This document shows positions 54,925-64,000 of a stretch of 64,000 nucleotides of DNA, piece after piece. Origin of the DNA: Glandiceps talaboti (taxonomy: Eukaryota; Hemichordata; Enteropneusta; Spengelidae); assembly GCF_964340395.1 (NCBI RefSeq), contig NC_135569.1, positions 9,341,540-9,405,539 of the forward strand, in the 5' to 3' direction. Both the position numbers and the translations under genes were made by a program. The notes under the pieces are model-generated. The model had not been told where the DNA came from, did no database searches, and saw only the letters and a program-made list of their open reading frames with translations. How positions within the stretch are numbered: position 1 is the stretch's first letter; each line of letters opens with the position of its first letter.

Positions 54925-55195
54925 TCAATAGTAAACTTACAATGTACCTCTAACAATTTGGGTGTCCACATTTAAATGGTGTCTCTCGCCATAAAACTCC
55001 AGGGACCCCCAGTTATTGAACAATTTACCATTTAACCTTGAAGATGAAGGTCAATGCCAAATGTTTGTCTCAATAGTAAACTTAATTACAATGTACCTCT
55101 AACAATGTGGGTTTCCACATTTAAATGGTGTCTCTTGCCATAAAACTCCAACAGTTTTTGAACAATTGACCTTGAAGATGAAGGTCAAGGTCAAA
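54925..55195. repeat. ~145 bp direct duplication
   Basis: Two copies of CAATGTACCTCTAACAAT, GTCCACATTTAAATGGTGTC and CATAAAACTCCA with a partial third of GAAGATGAAGGTCAA. Confidence 0.8.
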
Positions 55196-55552
55196 CTCAA
55201 AGATTCAGTGTCCAACTGAAAGCTGGTCTGTATGGAGCAAACTTTGGATAGGAGGCAAAATGTGCATTTTATCATTTTAATGGCAGTGTATATGAAATGG
55301 GCTAATATTGCTCAGATAGTAAATGTAATGCAGAAACACTGAGAAAGTGTACATAAAATGTCTGCATGTGTGATAAATCAGTGTACTGTCACAGTGTATG
55401 ATATGGGTATCATGTCATGAATGCTGCAATTAACCTGGAATCAATGCAGTCAGAGAAGTACTAATATATTAGATCCCAGACCATGCCGCAACTAGCATAC
55501 ACACTACAAAGTCTGGAATGTATGCTGTCAGAGAATTTATACTGACATATTA

Positions 55553-55910
55553 CAATCGCTGACATCAGACCATGTACAAACAGGGAAAGTAAATAAGTGA
55601 ATTGGATTAACAACACTTGGCATACATGTAGCATGAAGTAACAGCAGAGATATGTATTACATTTCATGGTCTGATAAGAACAGTTTTAAAACCTCTTTGC
55701 ATGTACAGAGGAACTTCAAAATTTGTTTGTGAACGTTAACTATTATTTTAAGTGTCCCTACAACTGTTCATTCTTATCAAATGATGGAATGTAATATTTG
55801 TCTCTCTGTATTTCCAACATGCTGTGTCAAGTATTATTAATCCAAATCATTTGTTTACTTTTCTTGTTTGTAAAAGGTTCTATTCATCCATGATCTGATG
55901 TCAGTGATTG
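55553..55910. mobile_element. MITE, family B, full copy with TA target duplication
   Basis: It is bounded by TA. Ends CAATCGCTGACATCAGACCA and the inverse of GATCTGATGTCAGTGATTG. The inner arm TACAAACAGGGAAAGTAAAT matches 32812-33179. It lies in the KLHL17 upstream interval. Confidence 0.85.
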
Positions 55911-56262
55911 TAGACCACAAAGTACATTGCCACTAACATACAAATTAGTCTGGAATCCATACTGTCCTAAAGGGAATGGTATGTTCTATAGTGGGTTTCA
56001 GATTCCAATGTTGTAACTAAAATAAAAACAAACTATGTCACGTTCTGGGTAAAGATTCTTATGGAAAGCCGGAAACCAGTGAAGTCTCAAATCAAAGCTA
56101 AATTAAACTACTCTTCAAAACTACGGTAAAATCAATAAAGAAAAGATTGAACAGGAAATGTAAGAATCAACAATAGAACATTAACAGACAAAGAACTGCT
56201 ATGACAGAAACTCAGCCATAACATTGAGTTCTGTTCTATTAATTTATTCATTCTTTTATTGC

Positions 56263-56321
56263 AACCACCCACCACCACCCCACCCCCACCCCCACCCCCC
56301 ACCCACCCACCCACCCACCCA
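56263..56321. repeat. (CCCA)n microsatellite
   Basis: A C-rich CCCA/CCA tract. The glycine-rich minus-strand frame is an artefact. A similar (CCA)n tract is at 58726-58752. Confidence 0.95.
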
Positions 56322-56949
56322 TGGTAGAACTTGAAACTTAGCTTTATAGACTATTGTTTTCCAAGATCAGACGTAGTAAAATAATAATGTAGAAACTTGC
56401 CAAAATAATAATATTCATAATATTCAAATATTGGTACATAACTGGAATAATTCATTGGCCAGCAGCTATGGAGAAAGTCTAGAAAGTCTACATTGTAGCC
56501 AAAATAGTTCTTAACTTTTACAAAATTTATAGTGTATCTATTTTGTATTTTAACCCTTCCATATCCAAATACGGAATTTCATAATTTTTGAAATATTTTC
56601 ACTTCTAATAAAAATTTGTAAAACTAATATTTGAATTTGATAATTTCTGTTATTTTGCACTAAATTAAAGATAGTTTGAGCCAAAAAGTTACCAAACAAA
56701 CAAATTTTTGTTCAAATAAATGTAACAGGAAGTAACTACTTGGCAAGTGCATATAGGTTAAACAAACATACTCTTCTCCAATTCTTTATCATTGTAAGCA
56801 ATATAATTTATACCAAATGATGTCATTCACACACATCAGGTGAAACAGCAGGATATCCGAATAAATGAATAACCATTCATTATTTAAATCTGCAGTTTCC
56901 GTGAAAAAAAAACTTACCTAGATGCAAAACTCCTTGGACATTCAACTCA

Positions 56950-57292
56950 TTTTTTGGAGTGGAGGTATAAATGGTAACGACACCGTATAGGAACTAGACT
57001 GTGAGTGGAGGTGTAAATGGTAACGATACCATATAGGAACTAGATTATGTGAGTGGAGGTGTAAATCGTAACGATACCATATAGGAACTAGACTATGTGA
57101 GTGGAGGTGTAAATGGTAATGATACTGTATAGGAACTAGACTATGTGAGTGGAGGTGTAAATGGTAACGATACCGTATAGGAACTAGACTATGTGAGTGG
57201 AGGTGTAAATCGTAACGATACCATATGATATAGGAACTAGACTGTGAGTGGAGGTGTAAATGGTAACAATACCACATAGGAACTAGACTATT
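56950..57292. repeat. 48 bp minisatellite, seven copies
   Basis: The unit contains GTGAGTGGAGGTGTAAATGG, TAACGATACCATATAGGAAC and TAGACTAT. It is inverted relative to the two units at 54296-54395. Confidence 0.95.
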
Positions 57293-57299
57293 ACAGTAT

Positions 57300-58760
57300 G
57301 AATGTCTTTCTCCAGCTATGTTGAGTTCCTGTCATTAAGTATGATGTGCGATTAACAATGGTTCAATTATTGCATATATTTATCAACTTCAAGCAGATTT
57401 CAAGGCCTAGCTGTATGAATCTGTCTTTGTGTGTATCTACAACACTCACTAGATTTTAAGTTTGACAGTTGCATGGATGTACTGAAGAAGAGGGGACTAA
57501 ACTAACGCTCAGTCCAAACAAACATCAGGGCTACGTGTAATAGTTTTGCCACAATACACAATATCCTAGCGTGAACATAAGTGAAGAAAGGTATCTACAG
57601 CCATATTGAGTTTCTGTCATCATGTAGAAAGTATGACAATGGTTCTACGTCTACAGCCAATTGCATGCAATGAATAGCTACACTGTGTCTGGCCAAACTA
57701 ATGTACCACGCCTGCAATGCGTACACATACAAGACACACAAAGAACAATAAAACATGTGATACTGATCAATCTCCTTACTTTCTGCACAACATTTTCTCA
57801 ATGAAATGGGTCTTCATAGCCATGTCACAAAGAATTCCTATGTTTTAAGACTCACTTTCCGACCTCAACATGGATAGAGTTGGTGGTGTGTTGTAATCAT
57901 GACCTTCACTGCAGTACTATCAAGTGTAGCATACTGTATACATACATGTACATACATCTATGCGACAAGCTGTGGAAAGGAAAGGAAAACGGGACATGAT
58001 GAAATGAGATGAAATGAAGCAAGAAATTTCACAAATTGTCTTATCAAAATCTGATGCAGGAATATGACTTCTTTATCTCTATTTCCTTGGGATACTATCA
58101 TATGATTTTGATTTTGTTGTTCCAGGAGTGGTTGCCATGTTTGTAAAACAACATGACCACCTCTCCTGCAACGGCAAAATCAACAATAAACAGGAAAATA
58201 AATACAGGAACTGGTCTGTAAGCTTAATTCCTACATCACATGTTTATTAATGAGATCAGAATTCTATGGAGAAATATATTTCTGAGGGTGACATCAGCTA
58301 TCAATTTTTTCACCCTAATTTTTTAACTGATAAAGTCTGCACTAAAAATAGCCTTGTCTGAGTATTAATTTTGAGGTGTTTTTTTTTTTATAGCTTTTTT
58401 CTCTCATTTTTGTTCCAGGGTTTAACATCAAAAGTGCATGAACCATCGTTGCAAACCATGGCCTGTTTTATGGCACCATTCTTAACATCTAGAAAGAATA
58501 ACTCTGGTTTGCGAGAATGGCATGAACTGGAATAATAGTTTAAAACAGACAAGTTAAAAGGTCTAAATTCATTCATCTGTGGTTTCAGTTAGTCGATTCA
58601 TATAATCTTATCCAAAATTTATATAATTTTACATATATACATGATATAATATGGATTTATATTTATTAAGTTTGAGTATGTTAGTATTCCTTATTACCAA
58701 CTGGTTCACATGACAATTTATTGACCACCACCACCACCACCACCCCCACCCCTTTTTTTA
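57300..58760. other. Intergenic stretch without recognised gene
   Basis: No conserved exon on either strand. TATGTTGAGTTCCTGTCATT near 57317 has a diverged copy near 57602. It could belong to the first intron of KLHL17. Confidence 0.4.
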
Positions 58761-58761
58761 C

Positions 58762-58855
58762 ACTAGTCTAGTTCCTGACGACTGTATTCCGATTTCACAG
58801 TCTGTTATCTTCAGCCATTACCGGAATACGGTCGTCAGGAACTCGATTATTTTTA
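58762..58855. mobile_element. Foldback MITE, family E, short copy
   Basis: CTAGTTCCTGACGACTGTAT at the left and CGGTCGTCAGGAACTCGA at the right form a palindrome with a very short centre (TTATCTTCAGCC). Confidence 0.75.
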
Positions 58856-59693
58856 CCGCAATAATAAATAAAACGTTCCTTGCCACCACAACGTTTTCCG
58901 CCCAATGGATCTAAAACAAGTGGTTCACATATTTGTGTGATTCGTAATACTAAATAGCTTAGGTGAGTTTGTAGTTTGGGGTTAATTTGAATGTGGAGAA
59001 GGGTGGCCATCAAGATAGGAAAAGTTAAAACTGGTTTAGGGTATATTGGTGAAAAGCAGAGAAAAGGTTCACAATTGTATCTCACATGTGCACACACTAC
59101 AGTTACGATTCATTAGAAAGCTCTGGTATTTTGATTATAACTGGTTCATTATCGCTTCAAAAGAAGCTGTTAACAGTTTGAAAATATTCATTAACACCTT
59201 GTAGTTTATACATTTATATCATTTTGAGACTAGCGAGTTCCCCCTTTCCTTTGTTACATTTCTGAACACGACGAGGTGATGGAAGGGGGGGAGGCATTTC
59301 CTGTTAGCATTATAACCGTAGAAATAAACCACGTTGTCGCAGCTATGCCTTATGTCGAGATAGTCGAGTCAATTTCCCAGGTAGAGGTTTCGCGATTTAG
59401 TGAAAAAAATAACCTTTCATCAGCTGGTATATACACTGGAATTGCCCATTAATATTACAAATCCCACTCACAAAATATAACTTTAATGGTACACAATATA
59501 ATTTTACCTTCACCTCCTCGAGTGTTCATTCTTTTGTTTTCACGTGTGTGTGTCATGACCCGATCTTAGCTCTACTGCAAAGCAGACATTCGCAACCCGG
59601 GCATGAAGTCATCGAGAGCGATATTTTTTTCGTAGAATGACCTTAGGTGAACGGGTAGCAATGATCAATAACAACAGAGTAGTCCTAACTTAC

Positions 59694-59830
59694 CTCAGAT
59701 TAAAAAAATAGGCCGAGTCTAGTGAAATGGTGACTTTCTTTGCGTATACAAAATAAAACAAACATAGTAGACTTGTTCCTACACGGCTCACTGTCAGCGG
59801 TGAAATGTCAATGACAACATTCAAGAAAAA
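59694..59830 (-). other. Candidate untranslated first exon of KLHL17
   Basis: On the minus strand a strong donor (GAG followed by GTAAGTTAGG) has its intron start at 59693. It lies at the left side of the short interval before EXOC8. The first coding exon of KLHL17 has an acceptor at 51943 and needs an upstream non-coding partner. The right limit (transcription start) is only approximate. A second possible donor, GTAAGT after ATCTAG, is near 56920. Confidence 0.35.
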
Positions 59831-60075
59831 TACGGAAGTAAGAGCAATTAGGCTCTGTCGCGAAAAAATAAATCTTATTCCAAAGACTTCGTATATATTT
59901 TTCAGAATTATTGAATTATAGATCTTCTCATATTTAATATATTATAAAAGTTAGAATTTGAATTATTTTTAATTTTAGAAGTGCGTTTTTAGTCAATTAA
60001 AACGATGTGTAAACTTTGCTGTTGAACGAGGTTAAAGACAGAAGAGGGACGATTGGGCGATCGTGATCCAGGAAG
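59695..60075. promoter_or_regulatory. Promoter interval upstream of EXOC8, possibly shared with KLHL17
   Basis: This short interval separates the EXOC8 start from the candidate KLHL17 leader exon. It contains an ETS-like ACGGAAGTA at about 59832-59840. The EXOC8 start itself sits in CAGGAAGATGGC, which combines an ETS core with a YY1-like ATGGC. No TATA box is seen next to the start. Confidence 0.4.
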
Positions 60076-60482
60076 ATGGCACAGTCTAGCCTAAAACAAC
60101 TCTCAAAGAGAGATTTTGACGCCCAAAATTGTAAGTTTTTTGTCGCTTTTGTGAACAGGATGATTTTCAAGATTTCCCTATAGCTGTAGAACTGCAAATC
60201 TATCTTGTGTGATCAATTATGTTTCCATTCGAGTGTACTCGAATCACACCCCAATCTGTATTTTTTGATATTGAATGACTCGATCGATCGACGAATGAAA
60301 ATTGATAGATATCGTCATTTGAGCCGGTTTTACGAAATGACAATTAAGATAAATAGACTTGATGTTACCATTGTGATGTTGGTATTATAATCCTTCCTAT
60401 TGCTAGCCATTTTGTCGTTTCTGTGAATACCGATCGTATATACAATCCAACCTAGTTTAGTCTATCCAACATATGTATTGAA

Positions 60483-60520
<38 letters not shown>

Positions 60521-63500
60521 TCTTTATTTATTGGTGCCTTCTCTTTGATGTTACCATGGTGGCTATCTATTTCTCCTTTAAAATAATGATGATGTTCTTG
60601 TTTCTGATAATGTTAACAGAATGTGGCAATTAGCCATAAGTTTACATTGGGGAGGGGGGGGGGGGGTGTGATTTGGGTTGCATATTAGATTATTACCAGA
60701 TATATGTGTATTGTACTTACTGATGCATACTTATAGCTATCAACTACAATTGCCAAAACTCATGTTCTTCGTTGCACATTCTTTATTACCAATGGTAGAA
60801 CTTCTCTGTGAAATCAACTTTATTAACCTTGAACTTGAAATCTTTCTGTTTCAGATGTCCATGAAATCAGTTCTGGAGGGGATGGACACAAAGATTTACT
60901 TGAGCACAGACAGAGAGTACAAAATCTCAATGATGAAACGGCTGTGGCAATGAAGAAAAATGTCTACAAAAATTACACTCAGTTTATTGAAACTGCCAAG
61001 GAGATTTCCTGTATCCTTAATACTGCATTTCAGAGATATTTTGATGACATATTACTATTACGGTATTCTGTTGTAAGGCCCATATTAGCCAGGATGGATG
61101 GATATGATTGGAGTTTCAAATAGCTTTGCCTAGCTTGATTAGTTGGTATACTTTATGTGTTTATGTTGTACTTTAAACAAATCTCTGACAAGCAATGTCT
61201 GATTTCATTCAAACCTGACACAAATGTGATATACCATAGTAGCCAAGTACACATCACTTCTGTTCATGACATCGTATTTGACTAAATGAGAGCTATGTGT
61301 TTGTGGGAAACCATCACTATTTACTCCAGTGCAATACTTGTATATTTAGAAATTACATTCAAGTTACCACCCCATGTTATCAGGCGCAAAATTTAGTTTA
61401 AAGTGGCCATATGAATGAGGATTGGGTATTTATTTTTGGATTTTTAATTTATACAATAATTTTATCATACCTTTCTACTTGGGAAATCAATGTGAATCAA
61501 CATTGGCCAAGTCTAAATGTTTGTAACTCAATACATTGCACAAAGCTAAAAAATGAGTAAAAAGTTTGTTATTGTACTGTACAATGACAAAGATTTTACA
61601 CATTTATTAATCTTTTGCATATTAGAGTTACAAACAAGGACTTGGTCTATGTTGTTTCACATTGATTTTTCAAGTAGGAAGCCATGATCAAATTGTTTTA
61701 TAAATTAAAAAAACAAAAATAAATACTGATCATCCAGATGGCCACTTTACAACATTGAAACTATTGATCATAACATGTGATTCCTTGACAAGTCTAATGA
61801 CAGTACTGGAGAGTGAGATGTATCAACTAAGTCACATACTAACAGAACAGAAAGGATTACTTGGACAGATTCTAGACATGTCAATCACAGCTGCATCAGG
61901 TATGTATCAACTCAGAACGTTCATTCACGGTTATGTCATTTTCCAGCAAGGTTATCATCAAACTTTTAAATATAACAGGGACTCACAAATGAAAATTGGA
62001 TGGTCTCAACAGAACTCGACTGAAAGGGTTTCCAAAATGTGTTTACAGTACAAGTTGATATGGTAAAATTTCAAAATGCTTTGATTATTTTGGTTTTATG
62101 GTTATCAAGTACATGTTATCTCAAATGATTTATTTCTATGTAGAAGATAGACAAACAGATGAAGCTGGTAAGAAGGAGAAGGATGAGAAAAAGAAGACGT
62201 TAACATCACTACTTGAGAAAGTAGAAGGCTTGACAGTGAGTACTGGTAGTATTTCTAGTAAAAGACAGTCTATATTTGTACACAGAGCTCCATCGATAGG
62301 CTGTTACACATATCATAGCTGGTAAAATAAGAATATTAAATTATAACACAGTACTAGAACAGAAATCCTTTGATTTCAAATGTCAAAAGTACATTCAGAT
62401 ACTAAACACATGCTGCAGCATGATTTAATTAACTGTAGGTTGTTGTCTAATTGACAGAATGTTACCGAGGTACCAGGTCGGTTCTTGGTCCATGAGGGCG
62501 ATCTTCTAGAACTTAATGTGGACAACTTTGAAGAAATTAGAAAAGTTCATGCTTTCTTACTGAATGATAGTGTTATGATTACCACATATCTACCAACAAG
62601 GTAAGAATGTATTGTAGTGGGATGTCAGTGGCTTAGATGTAGGATTGTGTGCCTCTTATCACAGTGACTGTAATCTGGCATCATTCAAACCCTTCGGGGC
62701 AGTGAGTGGTTATGTAAGCGGACCAACGACTGGAGCTGTCAGACTTTCCAAGCTCTCGCTAAGTTGCCAACCATGTATGAATGAATGAATGAATGAATGA
62801 ATGAATGAATGAATGAATGAAATTTATTTCACCAGATAACAAAAATAAGCTACACTTTCAAAGAACAAACATATGATACAAATATACAAAATGAATACAA
62901 AAGAAATACACAATTGTTATCTGATGTGGACCATGGAAATAGTCCAGCGGAACTAGTCTTGTCCATGGCCCGTACATTTTTCTACATTTTGAATCAAATG
63001 CTTAACACCATTCAAAAAAGAACACCTAGTCTTCATCATTTAAAGGCCAAGGTTTCAATCCCAGGTTCTTGTATTAGTTTTGTCATATCTGTGAAAACAT
63101 AAAGATTACATAGGCCCATTTTGTTTGTTCTGTTTTCGAAATTTATTATTCTTTTGTTCTGAATCAGCTTTTTTTCTATAAATCTGCCAGACCACTGTTT
63201 TTCATGCCTTAATATTAATCCTAGTCTAAAGTGAGCCTTTAAGTATTGAATTAATTTTTCTGTAAAACTATTTGTTTTGTGTACAGGAGAGGACCATTAA
63301 GATATAAATTTCTGTCACTCTTTGAGTTGGATAACTTAGCTGTAGTGAATGCAAGAGATGTTGGTTGTAAGTACATATAGATATCATTCTACAGTATTTT
63401 TCGTCCTTCAGCCAAACAAAATATGAGTGACCTAAGGGGCCTTGCCACTATGAGTCACTAGACGAGTAGTGACAAAACACTTAGGTCACTGGTAATTTCT

Positions 63501-64000
63501 GACTAAATGAAGTAAAATATTGGGGAATAATATAATTATACATCCACAAACATATTTAATGAAAAATCAGGAAAAATAATGGCAATTTAGAACGTTTTGA
63601 CTCATATTTCAAGCATAGCCAAACAAGTGACATAGACATGAGTTGTCCACCAAACAGGAGGGTCTATGCATAGAATGACAAGGGTATAAAACCCATATTT
63701 TTGTTCAAACATACTCAACCTGGCTTATTTTGTATGGTATAATCTAACATTTAGACTTTAAAGCCTACTTTCAGTTTATATCAATATTACCAAAAAATAG
63801 AACATTTCATGGCACTATTGTTACTTGTTGTATAGATAAAATTATTATGGTTAAAACCCGACACCAGCTGAGATAGATATTAGACATGGACAAGGTATAT
63901 TGTATTCACTATTTCATTAACTGTCCAATTACAGTGGTGAAGAATGCATTCAAAATTTTGATGTTTCCAGACCAACATATGTACCAATGTGATGGACCTA
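60076..64000 (+). CDS. EXOC8: EXOC8/Exo84, exocyst complex subunit (5' part, runs off right edge)
   Basis: Seven exons join in phase: 60076-60130, 60855-61010, 61804-61899, 62144-62235, 62458-62600, 63287-63366 and 63935 to the window end, giving about 229 N-terminal residues. Segments matching human EXOC8 are LLEHRQRVQ, NVYKNYTQFIETAKEIS, LESEMYQLSHILTEQK, TLTSLLEKVEG, RFLVHEGDLLELN, KVHAFLLND, LAVVNARDV and FKILMFPDQ. The N-terminus is coiled coil; a PH domain begins at about residue 140 and continues past the edge. Exo84 tethers secretory vesicles to the plasma membrane as part of the octameric exocyst and is a RalA effector. The start ATG follows AAG and gives an N-terminus (MAQSSLKQLSKRDFDAQN) of similar length to the vertebrate one. 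Human EXOC8 is, as I recall, a single-exon gene, so this multi-exon structure is worth noting. Confidence 0.95.
60483..60520. repeat. (TTG)n microsatellite in EXOC8 intron 1
   Basis: About twelve TTG units. Confidence 0.95.
61397..61752. mobile_element. Foldback element, family H, full copy in EXOC8 intron 2
   Basis: The left arm AAGTGGCCATATGAATGAGG ... TTTGTAACTC (61397-61532) is the inverse of the right arm AGAGTTACAAACAAGGACTT ... GATGGCCACTTTA (61625-61752). The element ends about 50 bp before the exon 3 acceptor. Confidence 0.8.
62777..62850 (-). mobile_element. Possible CR1/L2-type LINE tail with (GAAT)n
   Basis: On the minus strand it reads TGAAATAAATTT then (CATT)n, the typical 3' end of CR1/L2-clade retrotransposons. 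Sequence up to about 63180 is partly shared with 39400-39690. No reverse transcriptase is present. Confidence 0.4.
63395..63710. repeat. Dispersed repeat, family C, copy in EXOC8 intron 6
   Basis: Hairpin core ATGAGTGACCTAAGGGGCCT with inverse ACACTTAGGTCACTGG; the tail matches 43395-43690 closely. Confidence 0.7.

Noticed and set aside
58795-59097. 100-residue minus-strand open frame
   Set aside because: No recognisable domain, and its 3' end is inside a family E MITE.

Overview
This is a nuclear genomic window from an animal. Every gene has spliced coding exons with GT/AG introns, the genes are metazoan families, and the non-coding DNA is AT-rich and dense in microsatellites, minisatellites, MITE-like foldback elements and tRNA-derived SINEs. 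The proteins are close to vertebrate orthologs, but the gene structures are intron-rich and the repeats are not vertebrate ones I recognise. An invertebrate, perhaps a marine deuterostome such as a hemichordate, fits best; species and phylum are not determined. There is no sign of bacteria, CRISPR or operons.

Four protein-coding genes can be reconstructed exon by exon, with reading phase kept across every junction. (1) SMG8, minus strand, start codon at 14479 and 17 coding exons down to 977; the C-terminal exons lie beyond the left edge. It is a nonsense-mediated decay factor. (2) OTUD3, plus strand, 15123-20926, 8 exons, complete at 417 residues, an OTU deubiquitinase. (3) A KLHL17/actinfilin ortholog, minus strand, 29242-51932, 9 coding exons, complete at 591 residues, a BTB-BACK-Kelch CUL3 adaptor. 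(4) EXOC8/Exo84, plus strand from 60076, 7 exons, running off the right edge.

Layout: SMG8 and OTUD3 are divergent and share a roughly 640 bp intergenic promoter with an ETS site. OTUD3 and KLHL17 converge on an 8 kb repeat-rich interval (20.9-29.2 kb). KLHL17 and EXOC8 diverge. An untranslated first KLHL17 exon probably lies near 59.7 kb, which would give a second compact bidirectional promoter. The four genes have unrelated housekeeping or adaptor roles and do not form a pathway.

The most interesting signal is tandem duplication at the edges of coding exons. The last 60 or so coding bases of KLHL17, stop codon included, are one unit of a roughly 61 bp array that continues downstream, and most units still encode a similar tail plus stop. 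SMG8 exon 15, SMG8 exon 7 and OTUD3 exon 7 each have a splice-donor edge copied into the neighbouring intron. Several families of short inverted-repeat elements recur through the window; one has a perfect 9 bp target duplication and sits inside the KLHL17 tail array. Some minisatellites appear to be amplified pieces of these elements.
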